This document shows, piece by piece, positions 46,521 to 56,469 of a DNA stretch of 64,000 nucleotides (position 1 is the stretch's first letter; every line of letters begins with the position of its first letter). This stretch comes from Planctomycetota bacterium (GTDB lineage Bacteria > Planctomycetota > Phycisphaerae > UBA1845). The notes beneath the pieces are model-generated. The model did no database searches and was not told where the DNA came from. It worked only from the letters and a program-made list of their open reading frames with translations. The position numbers were made by a program, and so were the translations under genes. The stretch is taken from contig JAKQDH010000135.1 of NCBI GenBank assembly GCA_029558835.1, positions 1 through 64,000 on the forward strand, given 5' to 3'.

Positions 46521-48869
46521 ATGTTGAAGCTCCTTCGTAAGCACAACAAGAAACTGTTGGCGGTTTTCATGGCCTTGCTCATGGTCGTGTTCCTCGGCGG
46601 CGGGGCGTTGGACGCCCTGCTGCGCGGGCACGGGGGAGGTCAAGTGGTGGCCACCAGCGACTTGGGGAACATCACCGCCGCGGATATTCACTGGGCCAAC
46701 AACTGCACCGACCTGCTGGGAAGCATGGGGCAGGATTGGCAGCGCCCGGCAGGGAACCTGGCGGTGCCTCCGTTGGAGTTGGTGGACTGGGTGCTGCTGG
46801 TCCGCGAGGCCGAGCGGTGTGGATTCCGTCCACATCACGCTGCCCTGGTGGCATCGATGCAGCAGGGCGGCGCTTGGCCGCTGGTCGAGGAGGTGGCGCA
46901 CCAGTTGCGGATCCGTACCGATACGGTCGTGCAGGCCTGGGAGGAGTTGAGCGCGATCCAGCAGGCCGCGCGGAAAGTCGGGTCCACGGCGCGACCCAGC
47001 GAGGCGATCATCCGCACCGCGGCGCGTGACGCATACGAAACGGTGGAGACGCGTATCGCCGTGCTGCCCGCGGACGCCTTCCGCGAAGCGGAGGGCGAGT
47101 CGGCGCTCGAGGAGGCTGAGCTGCGCACGCAGTTCGAGACGTATCGCGAGCAGGCTCCGGGCGGCGGGGCGCTGTTCGGCTACTATCTCCCCGACGCCGT
47201 GCGCGTCGAGTACATCAAGGTGGATCGTGCCAAGATCGAGGCGAACCTGCGGATCTCGTCGGAGACGCTGGAACGCGACGCGCGTCGGTTCTACGAGCAG
47301 GAGCGTGAGACGCACCGGCTGTTCAGGCGACTCCCCGCCCGGCCCCCCAAGCCGGTGATTCAACCGATTAGCTCGTCCACCGGTGTGACCCCCGTTTCAC
47401 CGCCGGCACCTGCGGACACTGCGTCCGACGAGAAGACGGCGCCGACGGAAGCGTCGCCGCCCGCAGCGGTGCCGGCGCCTGCGCAGGAACCGGATTCTCC
47501 GACGAGCGACGTCGCCCGCGACAATGCGGACCCGGCCGCGGTCCCGGCAGGCAGTTCCCCCGAGCCCGCCGCGCCGCAGGGGGAGGCGCCCGCACCGTCG
47601 GGGACCGACACGCCGGAGCAGCAGGTGGAGGCGACGCCCCCCGCAGACGCGGCGCCCTCGGCGTCCGCACCCGCGCCGGCCCCGCCCTCGTCGGCGACCC
47701 CTGCGGTACCGCCGACAGGCGAGCCGGCGATTCCCCCGGCCGTCGTGCCGCCGACGCTGGAGCCGACGCCCCAGGAACCCGCAGATTCCGCGCTGCCTCC
47801 CTACCTCGAGTGGGAGGAAGCACATGAAGCGGCGATCAACTGGGTCCGAACGAACCGTGCCAAGGAAGCGGCGGAGCGGATTGCCAACTGGTTGCGCACG
47901 CAGTTCGACGACCCCTGGGCGGGGTTGGACCGCGGCCCGGACGGTTACAAGACCGCTCCGGAAGGGGTGACCCAGCCGGGGTACTACGCCCAGCAGGTCG
48001 CCGCTTTGCCGCGGAGCATCGCCTATGAGGACGCCGTCAGCGTGGGCATGACCGACTTCTTCACCCAGAAGAACTACCGCGCGGTTCCCGAGTTCGGGTT
48101 GGCGAGGCTCGGCGGTGCCCCGGGCGTGGTGCCGCAGTTCCTCGATCGGTTAGCCTTCAACGTGCAGGGTCTCGTGGAGATACCGAGGACCGGCGGCACG
48201 GGTACCTATCTGTCCCTCTACCAGACGGCCCCACAGGTGCTTCAGGACGGCAAGGGTGGGTTCTTCGTCTGGCGTGTGGTGGCGGTCAAGCCGGCGCATC
48301 CGGCCGAGTCACTCGATGAGGTCCGAGCGGAGGTTGAGGCGGACGTGCGTCTGAAGCATGCGTTTGAGCGGGCCAACGCCCATGCCGAGCGTCTCCTGGC
48401 CGCGGCGGCGGAAGTCTCCGACCTCCAGGCGGCCTTCGACGCCGACGAGACCATCCAAGGGCTGAAAGCAGCAAAAGAAGGCGAACCGCCCCGGGGCGCG
48501 AACCTCGTGCTGCTGAACCCGCGGCCGTTTTCTCGCCTGCCGGAGGGCGTCGCCCGGCTGGGGCACACGTACCAGGCGGAGGTCCAGATTTCCGGCATAA
48601 CGGGACCGGTACCACGCGAGCTCGTTGAGGGGATTTTCGCTCTAGGGCAAGCCGCGAGACCCTTCGGGGTGTTCGAGCACCGGCCCCGCGCGGAAGTGCT
48701 GGTGGTCCAGTACCTCAAGACGAACCCCGCCCGCGAGGACCAAGTGGCCACCTTCCGCGAGTCGGCCGCGGACAAGGTCTTCGCCCAGCGCGCCAGTGCG
48801 GCGCAGGCGGAGTGGCTGAACCCGGAGAAGATCCGCGCCCGCCATGCGTTCAAGCTGGCGGAGCGCTAA
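46521..48869 (+). CDS. Membrane-anchored SurA/PpiD-like periplasmic protein
   Basis: 782 residues. The short basic N-terminus MLKLLRKHNKKLLAVFM and one membrane helix (about 12-34) match PpiD-type anchoring, and a helical SurA_N-like region follows (about 40-270). A Pro/Ala/Ser-rich disordered linker (about 290-430) splits the protein. The C-terminal helical part includes TGPVPRELVEGIFALGQAAR. A clear parvulin (PPIC) active-site domain is not visible, so it may be a chaperone only. The ATG at 46521 fits the promoter at 46437 and gives the family N-terminus. Confidence 0.7.
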   Translation: MLKLLRKHNKKLLAVFMALLMVVFLGGGALDALLRGHGGGQVVATSDLGNITAADIHWANNCTDLLGSMGQDWQRPAGNLAVPPLELVDWVLLVREAERCGFRPHHAALVASMQQGGAWPLVEEVAHQLRIRTDTVVQAWEELSAIQQAARKVGSTARPSEAIIRTAARDAYETVETRIAVLPADAFREAEGESALEEAELRTQFETYREQAPGGGALFGYYLPDAVRVEYIKVDRAKIEANLRISSETLERDARRFYEQERETHRLFRRLPARPPKPVIQPISSSTGVTPVSPPAPADTASDEKTAPTEASPPAAVPAPAQEPDSPTSDVARDNADPAAVPAGSSPEPAAPQGEAPAPSGTDTPEQQVEATPPADAAPSASAPAPAPPSSATPAVPPTGEPAIPPAVVPPTLEPTPQEPADSALPPYLEWEEAHEAAINWVRTNRAKEAAERIANWLRTQFDDPWAGLDRGPDGYKTAPEGVTQPGYYAQQVAALPRSIAYEDAVSVGMTDFFTQKNYRAVPEFGLARLGGAPGVVPQFLDRLAFNVQGLVEIPRTGGTGTYLSLYQTAPQVLQDGKGGFFVWRVVAVKPAHPAESLDEVRAEVEADVRLKHAFERANAHAERLLAAAAEVSDLQAAFDADETIQGLKAAKEGEPPRGANLVLLNPRPFSRLPEGVARLGHTYQAEVQISGITGPVPRELVEGIFALGQAARPFGVFEHRPRAEVLVVQYLKTNPAREDQVATFRESAADKVFAQRASAAQAEWLNPEKIRARHAFKLAER

Positions 48870-49156
48870 GGCCGAGCGGCCCGAGGGTCGCAGCGGAACC
48901 GAACAGGTACACGGCAGCGCGGGCGAGTTCCCGTGCACCGCGAAGCCTGCCGTGCCCCGCCGTAGCGGAACGCCAGGGCTTTGCGACGGCGTGTCGGTCT
49001 GGTAGTCGGCGGGGCATTCGCACGCGCGCTCGGAGGGCACGCGTGCTATCCAGACCGCGACGCCTATCCCAACGCACACCATGCGCGTACCTGCATGGCT
49101 GTTGCCCTCCGCAGAGTACGTGCCGCGGCCGCCGTTTGCCGAGCGCGGTCAGCCGA

Positions 49157-50068
49157 TCAACCAGGGCCTTCTTCCAGTGCCTCGTGGTCGAAGAAGGCGT
49201 CGGGCAGGAACTCGACGAGGTCGGCGGCCGTCATGGAGGCGCGGCCCAGTTCTTCCGCCGCGAAGTCGCCGGCCAGCCCGTGCAGGTGCACGCCGAGGAT
49301 GGCCGCCTCCAGTGGTTCCATCTTCTGCCCCAGCAGCGCCGCAATGACGCCGGTCAGGACGTCACCAGCGCCGCCGGTGGCCATGCCGGAGTTGCCGGTC
49401 TCGTTGACGTACAGTCGCTGACCGTTGGTGACGACGGTCCCATGGCCTTTGAGGACCACGGTGCAGCCGTAGGTGGCCACGAGCGCGAGCGCGGTACGCT
49501 GACGTTGCTTGGGGGAATCGTCGGTGCCGGCGTCGGCGGCGGCCGGGCGACCCGCGAGCAGACGCCGCGCCTCGCCCGGGTGCGGCGTCAGAATGAGGCG
49601 CTGCGCGTCCGGCAGCTCGGGCGTCGGCAGCGTCGCCAGAAGGTTGAGCGCTTCGGCATCGAGCACGACGGGTCCGCGGAAGGCGTGCAGCAGTTCCAGC
49701 AGTGCGCCGGACGAGATGGAACCGCCCAGGCCGGGGCCTACCGCCACCGCGTCCGCCTGGAACTCCTCCACGAGCCGCCCCAGCCCGCGCCCGCGCGGCG
49801 GCAGGGAGCGCAGCGTCGCGCACCAGGCGAGCACGGCCACCGCGTTCTGTATGGCCGGCGGCACGACAAGTTGCACCAGCCCTGCGCCGGTGCGGAACGC
49901 GGCATTGGCGGCCAAGGCCGGTGCCCCAATCATGGCACCCGTGGGATTCACACACCCGCCGATGATGACCAGCCGCCCCACGTTGCCCTTGTGCGCGTCG
50001 TCCGCGCGCTGGGGGAGCGAAGAGATCTCGCGGGTGATGACCGGTTTGAGCTTGCCGGGGTGGACCAT
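49157..50068 (-). CDS. nnrD: ADP-dependent NAD(P)H-hydrate dehydratase
   Basis: 303 residues. It repairs hydrated NAD(P)H in the cytoplasm. Diagnostic motifs are GRLVIIGGCVNPTGAMIGAP, LTPHPGEARRLL and NSGMATGGAGDVLTGVIAALLG, the last holding the catalytic Asp and anion hole of the ribokinase fold. The epimerase NnrE domain, fused to NnrD in many bacteria, is absent, so epimerisation must be encoded elsewhere. It is downstream of larB on the same strand, separated by 165 bp of family D repeats. Confidence 0.93.
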   Translation of the reverse strand: MVHPGKLKPVITREISSLPQRADDAHKGNVGRLVIIGGCVNPTGAMIGAPALAANAAFRTGAGLVQLVVPPAIQNAVAVLAWCATLRSLPPRGRGLGRLVEEFQADAVAVGPGLGGSISSGALLELLHAFRGPVVLDAEALNLLATLPTPELPDAQRLILTPHPGEARRLLAGRPAAADAGTDDSPKQRQRTALALVATYGCTVVLKGHGTVVTNGQRLYVNETGNSGMATGGAGDVLTGVIAALLGQKMEPLEAAILGVHLHGLAGDFAAEELGRASMTAADLVEFLPDAFFDHEALEEGPG

Positions 50069-50093
50069 GGGGTTCTCTCGACGCTGCTGATTA

Positions 50094-50227
50094 ACCCCCC
50101 TCCCTTTCGGGGAGGGGTCGGCGGAGGGTCGAAGTGCCGCGGCGTTCCCCCCTCACCCTAACCTCTACCCCCAGGGGAGAGGAGTCCTTCTGCCCCTCAC
50201 CCTGCCCTCTCCCAAGGGGAGAGGGGT
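50094..50227. repeat. Family D repeats, three adjacent units
   Basis: Three hairpin units of CCCTCTCCC..GGGGAGAGGG type follow each other: CCCCTCCCTTTCGGGGAGGGG at about 50097, CTCTACCCCCAGGGGAGAG at about 50163, and CCTCTCCCAAGGGGAGAGG at about 50206. The last two carry the leader CCCTCACCCT(A/G). Single units occur at 29749 and 63846. Confidence 0.8.
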
Positions 50228-50233
50228 GTAACT

Positions 50234-51028
50234 TCACATGCCGTTCGCGTCCGCGGCCTCGCTGCTGGTCCCGGCGGCACCGGCCAGCCGATTGATCAAC
50301 GCGGCCGTGTAACCGGCGCCGAAACCGTTGTCAATGTTGACCACGGTCACGCCGGCCGCGCAACTGTTGAGCATCGTCAGCAGCGGCGCGAGCCCCTGAA
50401 AACTCGCCCCATAGCCGGCGCTCGTCGGTACCGCGATCACCGGTTTGTCCACCAACCCGCCGACAACGCTGGCCAGGGCACCCTCCATCCCCGCGATGAC
50501 GACCAGCACGTTCGCCTGCTGGAGCACCTGCGCATGGGCGAGCAGCCGATGCAGGCCGGCCACCCCCACGTCGTACAGCTCCACCGTGCGCTGATCCATG
50601 ATCTGCGCGGTGACGCGGGCCTCCTCCGCCACGGGCAGGTCGGCGGTACCGGCCGCCACGATCGCAATCGTACCCGGCCAGGTCGCCGCCGGCTGCTGAC
50701 GCAACGTGATGGCCCGCGCGGCCTGCTGGAACTGCGCTTCGGGGTGGCTGCGCACCACGGCCTCGAAGACCTCCGGCGTCGCGCGCGTCGCCAGCACGTT
50801 GCCGCCGTGCTGCGCACAGCGCTCGAAGATCGTCACGATCTGCTCGATCGTCTTGCCGGGGCACAGAATTACCTCGGGGAACCCGCAGCGCAGGGCACGA
50901 TGATGATCGACCTTGGCGAAACCCAGGTCCTCGAAGGGCAGCGCGCGCAGCCGCGCCAGGGCCGCCTCGACGGAACACCCGCCCCGGCGCACGTCCTCCA
51001 GCAACTTGCGTAACCCCGCCTCGGTCAT
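50234..51028 (-). CDS. larB: Nickel-pincer cofactor biosynthesis protein LarB
   Basis: 264 residues. LarB carboxylates and hydrolyses nicotinic acid adenine dinucleotide, the first step of the nickel-pincer cofactor of lactate racemase and related enzymes. The C-terminal half is PurE-like ([29 protein letters not shown] and [20 protein letters not shown]), and the N-terminal [20 protein letters not shown] is LarB-specific. The ATG at 51028 gives the family N-terminus. larC, larE and a LarA homologue are not in the window. Confidence 0.92.
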   Translation of the reverse strand: MTEAGLRKLLEDVRRGGCSVEAALARLRALPFEDLGFAKVDHHRALRCGFPEVILCPGKTIEQIVTIFERCAQHGGNVLATRATPEVFEAVVRSHPEAQFQQAARAITLRQQPAATWPGTIAIVAAGTADLPVAEEARVTAQIMDQRTVELYDVGVAGLHRLLAHAQVLQQANVLVVIAGMEGALASVVGGLVDKPVIAVPTSAGYGASFQGLAPLLTMLNSCAAGVTVVNIDNGFGAGYTAALINRLAGAAGTSSEAADANGM

Positions 51029-51609
51029 CGCATCCAGTGTACGGTCGCCACCGTCGGGGAACAAACCCCACGACGCAGAGACGCTTGGCGCAGTTTCGGC
51101 CCCCGGTACGAGCCTATCGTACGGTGGGATGGGCGCCGGTGCTCTGGCGACGTTCGCTCGCCCTCCAGGCGAGGAAAGAAGAAAGGGTGCGGTCCTGCTC
51201 CCAGGGCCTGGAAGACCCTGGCAACGATCGACCGCCCTCCGGGCGGAGGACGACGTTGGCTGTTCGCGCAGAGGAGGACATTTGCTCCTCGCCCGGAGGA
51301 GGGCGTTTGCTCTTCGCCTGGAGGGCGGGTGGTGGTTGCCAGGGACTTCGAGTCCCTGGTTGGCAGCCCGCTCTCTATTCCGTATTCCCTGAACCCGCCT
51401 TGAAGGCGGACGAAGGCCGCTGGGAGTCTTGTATGGGCGCGGCTCGCGTGGTGGACGCCCACTTGCCGCGGGCAAACGAGAGCAGGGCGTCGGGCGTCCG
51501 AACGCTAAGCACGGACGGAAGGCCCCGGCAACTCTCACTCGTCCTCCGGGCGAGGAACGGGCGACTGCCGGGCGAGCCGCGCACTGCAAGTCCCCAGGAA
51601 ACTGGCTGC
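51029..51609. repeat. Five-copy family of ~35-bp units upstream of larB
   Basis: No gene is seen. Three direct copies (51141-51175, 51216-51250, 51521-51557) share CTGGC(A/G)AC...CGCCCTCC(A/G)GGCGAGGA. Two copies are inverted (51281-51303 and 51311-51344). A perfect hairpin, CCAGGGACT-TCG-AGTCCCTGG, lies at 51339-51359. Confidence 0.75.
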
Positions 51610-53361
51610 TCACGGGAAGCGCAGCAGGATGCTCTTGGCGTAGTCATGGTCGGCCGCGTAGTCGGGGGGCAGGGCGGGGCGTTCGAGCACGCGCGGACGG
51701 CGGGGACCAGCGGCCCGGCGGGCACATTCCTCCAGGAACCCGCGCGACAGCTTGCGGTAGTTCGTGCACAACAAGAGCAGGCCGTCGGGGGCAAGAACGC
51801 TGACGGCGTCAGCCACCACCCGCGGCAGATCACGCTCCACCTGGAACGAAGTCTTCCCCTTCCGCCCGTGGGCGAACGTGGGGGGGTCGATGACGATCAG
51901 ATCGAACGCCTCGTGGCGACGCTGGGCGGTCCTGAGGTAGTCCAACGCCTCGGCCCGGACGAAGTCCTCGTCGGTAATGGGCAGGTTGTTGAGGGCGAAG
52001 TTCTCGCGGCCCCAGGTCAGGTACTTGGGCGACAGGTCCACGCTGACCACGCGGGCCGCCCCCCCGGCGGCGGCCGCCACCGAGAAGCCGCTCGTGTACG
52101 CAAACAGATTGAGCACGCTGCGACCGGCGGCCAATTCGCGCACGCGGGCGCGGTTTTCACGCTGATCCAGGTACAGCCCCACCGAGCCCTCCCCCGGCGC
52201 CACCTGGTACCACAGGCCCCGCTCCCGCACGACCGGACGCGGTTCCACCTCCCGACCCGCCAGCAGCGCGGGCCCGCCCGGCCCGAATTCTCCTTCCTGG
52301 TCGGCCTCAGCACCCCGCCTCCCTACGCCCGCGCCTTCCCGGACCGTGGACTGTCTCGACGCTTCCTTCGCGTACACGCCGCGCACGCCCGGCAGCCGCA
52401 GGTACCAGTGGGCGGCCCGCTCCAGCAGTTCCGGCGTCGCACGGCGGCCGTCCAGCACCGTCAGCAGCACGACCGGCCCGAACCGCTCCGCCTGCACTCC
52501 GGGCACGCCCTCCGCCCGGCCCAGCAGCAGCCCATAGGCATCCGTCGAGCCGTCCAGCAGGCACGCCAGCCGCCGTGCCAGGGCGGCCTCCAGCCGACGC
52601 TCCAAGTCTGAGTCATCCTGGGCAAGCTGGGCAAAGGCAGCCGGCGGAGCGGAGGTGAAGGTCAGCTTCCGGCCCAGAGTCGGGTGCGGCACGACCAGCC
52701 GTGCCAGATGCAGACACGAGAGCGGACACGGACCCGTTCGGCTCCCGCGCTGCCCCACCGGATCGCCCAGTGCCGTCAGCCCGGCCGCCCGGAGTTGGGC
52801 ACGCAGGGCGTGGACGTTGTCCAGGGTCGTGTTGATCGTGACGAGCGTGCAACGCCGGCCGGCCCGCAACCGCTGAATGACCGTCGGCGGGGGGGCGTCC
52901 GCGCGGACGGCGCGCCGAGCCTCGCTCTTGCCGGTCCGTCTGGGCGGGCGACGCTGCCCACGTGACGTCCCATGCACGGCCGTGATGGCGACTCTGGCCC
53001 GCTCCATCTGGCCGCGCACGACAGCCGCGAATTCCAGACCCATCTGGTGCGTCCGGAAGCCTTTGCGGAGTTGGTCGGCCACGTTGCGGCTCTTGCCCAG
53101 CACGACCACGCCCGACTCGTTGCGTCCGAGCCGATGCACGATGTGGCACTTCTCACTCGACCCGCGGACCAGCGCGAGGACCTCGAGCAGGCTCGCCGGT
53201 TCGCCGGCGCGGGTGCGCTCCAGATCGATGCCGGGCGGCTTGCCGACGACTAGGATGTCGTCGTCCTCGTGGAGCAGGGGACAGAGCTGGCGGACTATGC
53301 TGGGGGTGGACAAGCCTTCGTCTCCCGTCTCCCGCCCGGGGTGCACACCGGCGCCCCGCAC
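51610..53361 (-). CDS. Fusion of RluA-like domain (Asp lost) and RlmI-like rRNA methyltransferase
   Basis: 583 residues. Residues about 30-240 align with RluA-type pseudouridine synthases ([34 protein letters not shown]), but the catalytic Asp of HRLD is Gly (residue 79). Residues about 245-330 resemble the PUA-EEHEP part of RlmI-type enzymes, and about 370-583 form a SAM methyltransferase: [53 protein letters not shown] and [11 protein letters not shown]. The second half should methylate cytosine-5 of 23S rRNA or a similar target. The start is uncertain: the GTG at 53361 touches a GAGGTGA site, and the GTG at 53346 is an alternative. Confidence 0.85.
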   Translation of the reverse strand: MRGAGVHPGRETGDEGLSTPSIVRQLCPLLHEDDDILVVGKPPGIDLERTRAGEPASLLEVLALVRGSSEKCHIVHRLGRNESGVVVLGKSRNVADQLRKGFRTHQMGLEFAAVVRGQMERARVAITAVHGTSRGQRRPPRRTGKSEARRAVRADAPPPTVIQRLRAGRRCTLVTINTTLDNVHALRAQLRAAGLTALGDPVGQRGSRTGPCPLSCLHLARLVVPHPTLGRKLTFTSAPPAAFAQLAQDDSDLERRLEAALARRLACLLDGSTDAYGLLLGRAEGVPGVQAERFGPVVLLTVLDGRRATPELLERAAHWYLRLPGVRGVYAKEASRQSTVREGAGVGRRGAEADQEGEFGPGGPALLAGREVEPRPVVRERGLWYQVAPGEGSVGLYLDQRENRARVRELAAGRSVLNLFAYTSGFSVAAAAGGAARVVSVDLSPKYLTWGRENFALNNLPITDEDFVRAEALDYLRTAQRRHEAFDLIVIDPPTFAHGRKGKTSFQVERDLPRVVADAVSVLAPDGLLLLCTNYRKLSRGFLEECARRAAGPRRPRVLERPALPPDYAADHDYAKSILLRFP

Positions 53362-53518
53362 TCACCTCGGGATGCGGTCGGATGATAGGATGAGCGCGCC
53401 TTCCGGACAATGCGCGGCCGTCGGGCCGTCTGGTGACGGGGGTTGACAAAGCCGCGGGCGGGCGGAACCCTATGCCCAGACGCTGGGGCTGCGGGAGACT
53501 TCGAGGGAGTGAACATTC

Positions 53519-53857
53519 ATGCCTCATATCGTGGCTGAGCCGTGCATCGCCTGCAAGTACACCGACTGCGTGGCCGTCTGCCCGGTCGATTGCTTTCACG
53601 AGGGCGTCAATTTCCTGGTGATTGACCCGGACACCTGCATCGACTGCGGGCTGTGCGTGCCGGAATGTCCCACGTCGGCCATCTTCCCCGAGGACGAGCT
53701 GCCCGAGAAGTGGAAGGAGTTCATCGAGCTCAACGCGAAATACGCCCAGGAGTGGCCCGTCATCGACGCCCAGAAGGCGCCGCTGCCCGGCGCGGACGCG
53801 GCCGCCAAGGAGGAGAACAAACTCGCCCGGCTGGATCCGCAACCGTTTGCAGGCTGA
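53519..53857 (+). CDS. fdxA: Ferredoxin with two iron-sulfur clusters (FdxA type)
   Basis: 112 residues, a seven-iron ferredoxin. The first site has Cys9, Cys17 and Cys21 ([19 protein letters not shown]); the second is [12 protein letters not shown] (Cys39, 42, 45 and 49). The C-terminal extension ([20 protein letters not shown]) is typical of this subfamily. It is an electron carrier in the cytoplasm, with partners unknown. It has a good ribosome-binding site (CGAGGGAG) and its own transcription unit. Confidence 0.95.
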   Translation: MPHIVAEPCIACKYTDCVAVCPVDCFHEGVNFLVIDPDTCIDCGLCVPECPTSAIFPEDELPEKWKEFIELNAKYAQEWPVIDAQKAPLPGADAAAKEENKLARLDPQPFAG

Positions 53858-53898
53858 GCCGCCCCTCGCGTCGCGGCCTGCGCCTGGGTCGGACCGTG

Positions 53899-54051
53899 CA
53901 CCCCAGAGACACTGAGGGCACGGAGCGGAAGGCACCGGGCTTCAGCAGCGACTGAGTACTGCGACAGCGTTTGATGTTGCCTGTCCAGTCGGTTGGCACT
54001 TCCGGCGCGTGGACTCCTGTATTCTCAGTGTTCCCCGTGTCTCCGTGGTGA
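53899..54051. repeat. Inverted CAGAGACAC-type repeat between convergent genes
   Basis: CCAGAGACACTGAGGGCACGGAG (53903 region) and CTCAGTGTTCCCCGTGTCTCCG with GTGGTG (54024-54050) are imperfect inverted repeats about 100 bp apart. They resemble, but are not identical to, the hairpins at 42547 and 29671. The site could serve as terminator for fdxA and the DUF2007 gene. Confidence 0.55.
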
Positions 54052-54138
54052 CCCCGAGAATCGCGCGAAGTGGAACGTCAGCGGATCAGGCGAGCGGCCC
54101 CGGGGCGAAGGTCAGCAAAACTCGCAGTCGGCTTGCGC

Positions 54139-54522
54139 TCAACCGACGCAACGGGGGACGTCCACGAAGGCGCCGCACTCCGGGCATTCCTGCACGGAGC
54201 CGCGCAGCTCGGCGGCGAAGGTGCAGCGGAACCCGCACTCCTCGCAGGTGACCTCCACCAGGCGCTCCTCGTCGAGCTTGGCGGCCTCGGCCTTCAACTC
54301 GCGTTCGTGTTCGTCGAGCAGGACGCGGGCGCGGACGGCCGTCGCCTCGTCCGCTACGCACACCTGCACGCCCTCGGTGTCCGTGACGCCGAAGGCAAAA
54401 GTGCCGAAGCTGTCGCGGTCGGGGATGGTGGCCGCGATGTCGTGCTCGGCCAGCCACGCGACGATGATATCCGCGGCCTCCACGGTGGTCGTCCGGCGAA
54501 CGCAGATCGGTTCGTTCGGCAT
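54139..54522 (-). CDS. DUF2007-like signal-transducing protein with zinc ribbon
   Basis: 127 residues from the ATG at 54522, which has the strong GGGAGGTTAGCC upstream. Residues 1-65 have the DUF2007 pattern (VRRTTTVEAADIIVAWLAEH, then DIAATI...GVQVCVADEATAVRA), a small ferredoxin-like fold, and the short linker is charged. The C-terminal CEECGFRCTFAAEL, then ECPECGAFVDVP forms a zinc ribbon. Cytoplasmic. Function is not known for such fusions; binding a protein or nucleic-acid partner is a guess. Confidence 0.75.
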   Translation of the reverse strand: MPNEPICVRRTTTVEAADIIVAWLAEHDIAATIPDRDSFGTFAFGVTDTEGVQVCVADEATAVRARVLLDEHERELKAEAAKLDEERLVEVTCEECGFRCTFAAELRGSVQECPECGAFVDVPRCVG

Positions 54523-54831
54523 GGCTAACCTCCCGGATGTTGTCTCCGGCGGTGACGACCGCCGTGTGCTCACTTCTCGACGTGCCCGCGCTTGACGCCG
54601 CGCGCGCCACCCGCCTATGCTAGTGCCCCAGGCCGGGGAAATCCAACCGCCCAGCGCGGGAGTTCCCCGGCTTCGAACAGGGGTGGATCTCGCCCCGGGG
54701 ACGGGCCCGACGGGCAGCCTCGGCGCCCGGAACGACTTCACAGGGGATTCCGGGACGCCCGCGCCCTTGGGTCGGGGGTGGCTGCCGTCTTCTTACAGGC
54801 CGCGGGGCTGCGGCAAGCAAGGAGTCGCAAC

Positions 54832-55368
54832 GTGCTGGAGCAGGTGAAAGAGCTGTGGCCGGAATTGGAGTGGATTCAGGATGCCAAGCTGCGCGAGCAG
54901 ACCGCGCGGACCTGGGCAAAGGCGCTGGAACTGAGCCCGTTGACCGTGGCCGACCTGCACCAGATTCCCTTCACCCTGCTGGTGAAGGACCTGAAGGTCA
55001 CGTTCATGGCCCACAAGCGGGCAGTGGTGCACATCGCGCATGAGGCGGCCAAGGTGATGAGCCGGGCGTTCGGGTCGGAGTTGCCGATCGACATGGACGT
55101 GGTGGTGGCCGGGGCGATCCTGGCCGACGTGGGCAAGCTGCTCGAATACGAGAAGAGCGGCGGCAAGGCCGTGGTCAGCAAGTTCGGCGAGTACGTCCGC
55201 CATCCCTTCTCCGGCGTCGCCCTGGCCATGCAGTGCGGGGTGCCCCAGAAGGTGCTGCATGTGATCGCCGCCCACGCCGGCGAGGGCGACCAGGTCAAGC
55301 GCTCGACGGAGGCCTACATCGTCCACCACGCGGACTTCATGAGCTTCCTGCCGTTCAAAAACCGCTGA
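54832..55368 (+). CDS. HD-domain-like protein with Ala in place of the HD histidine
   Basis: 178 residues from the GTG at 54832, chosen for the AAGGAG seven bases upstream. The HD-superfamily helix pattern is present (FMAHKRAVVHIAHEA, then MDVVVAGAILADVGKLLEYE). The signature 'HD' reads AD (Ala98-Asp99), while downstream RHPFSG (His124), IAAHAGEG (His148) and HHADFM (Asp168) remain. Loss of one metal ligand may weaken or alter hydrolase activity. A frame extending upstream to 54592 is Arg/Pro-rich and not convincing. It precedes tRNA-Lys. Confidence 0.75.
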   Translation: MLEQVKELWPELEWIQDAKLREQTARTWAKALELSPLTVADLHQIPFTLLVKDLKVTFMAHKRAVVHIAHEAAKVMSRAFGSELPIDMDVVVAGAILADVGKLLEYEKSGGKAVVSKFGEYVRHPFSGVALAMQCGVPQKVLHVIAAHAGEGDQVKRSTEAYIVHHADFMSFLPFKNR

Positions 55369-55522
55369 ATCGCCGCCGGCGGTGGGGCGCGACGGCCCTG
55401 AGCCGAGGCGGCGTGGCAACTGAGGGACACCGGGCCCGCTTGGGCGGGCGGGGTGGACGGCCGGCCCCGCCGAGGGTGCCCTTGACGCCGTTGCCGAAAT
55501 CCGGTCCAATGATGCGGCTGCG

Positions 55523-55595
55523 GCACCGCTAGCTCAGTCGGTAGAGCAGCTGATTCTTAATCAGCGGGTCCGGGGTTCGAGTCCCTGGCGGTGCA
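55523..55595 (+). tRNA. tRNA-Lys(CUU)
   Basis: 73 bases forming a full cloverleaf. The acceptor GCACCGC pairs with GCGGTGC (discriminator A). The D-arm is GCTC..AGTCGGTA..GAGC, the anticodon stem GCTGA/TCAGC encloses the loop TTCTTAA, and the T-loop is TTCGAGT between GGGG-type and CCCT-type stems. The anticodon CTT reads AAG. CCA is not encoded. It is a single tRNA, not part of a cluster. Confidence 0.96.
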
Positions 55596-56469
55596 ATGCG
55601 GTCTTTCCTGCAGAGTGGCCGTGCGTGCCGGGAAAGCCCGGCGCTTCGTTGCTCGTGCTGTCACGTTGTGGCACGCATCAGAGGGCGGGTGTGCGCTCAA
55701 ACGTGCCCCCTGCGGTGGAATTCGGCCGCTCGCTGATTCCGACCCGTGTCGGGGCGGTTCGGATCTCCGGTGCCGACTCGCGCGCGGTCATTCAGGTGCG
55801 TCGGCTCGGGAGGTTCCGCGCGCGTATTGCCGACACTTCTGCCGTACAGGCAGCCCCGCAACGAGTGTGCGCGAACACGCGTCACCGGCCTGGAGATTCG
55901 GCCGCTCGCTGACGGTCGCAGTTCGGATCCGAGGCGCCGGATCGCGCACGGTGGTTTGGACAGCCTGTTGATGGGGTGGCGTCCGCGGTGCGTGCCGGTC
56001 GGCAGGCCCCCGCGGAGGAGGCAGGCGTTCGAAGTGCTGCCGGCCTGCACATTCGCAGTGTCATCGTACCCTTCGTCGCCGGCAGAGGAGTGACGCTACA
56101 CGCTCGACCACATCGTCGGGTGTGTCGTAAATGTTTAGCGTCTTCGGCGTTGTCGGTGCCATGCTCTCCCGCGACCGCGGTCGCGGGTAAACATGCCTCT
56201 TATGGACGCGGCACATGCCCACCCCCGCTTGCGGCGGGTGAGGGCATCGCACCCAGGCTAAACAGCTACGGTGTGTCGTGTCGCCAAATCGGTCACGGAT
56301 GCACCGGTGTTCGTGCTGCCTGAGGCGCCTTGCCGGGGGCCACGGCGTTGGCGACAATGGCACCGGCCAGGTAACGAGGGCGGTTTGCGCATCCTGAGCT
56401 CGCGGGCGGGCGAAGCCGGATGGTCCGGCCGAGGGAACCCGTGGCCGTGACCACGAACGGGTGTCACTG
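55596..56469. repeat. Gap with direct repeats and family B repeat, copy 2
   Basis: No gene is seen. In 55720-55950 the sequence ATTCGGCCGCTCGCTGA occurs twice (55722 and 55896) with different flanks, each followed by similar GGTGCCGAC/GGCGCCGGA and TCGCGC blocks. Positions about 56133-56266 are a family B element, bounded by TGTTTAGCGT and GGCTAAACA, with the hairpins TCCCGCGACCGCGGTCGCGGG and ACCCCCGCTTGCGGCGGGT. Confidence 0.7.

Noticed and set aside
55591-55971. 126-codon frame beginning inside tRNA-Lys
   Set aside because: It overlaps the tRNA and a direct-repeat region, and has no ribosome-binding site or family similarity.
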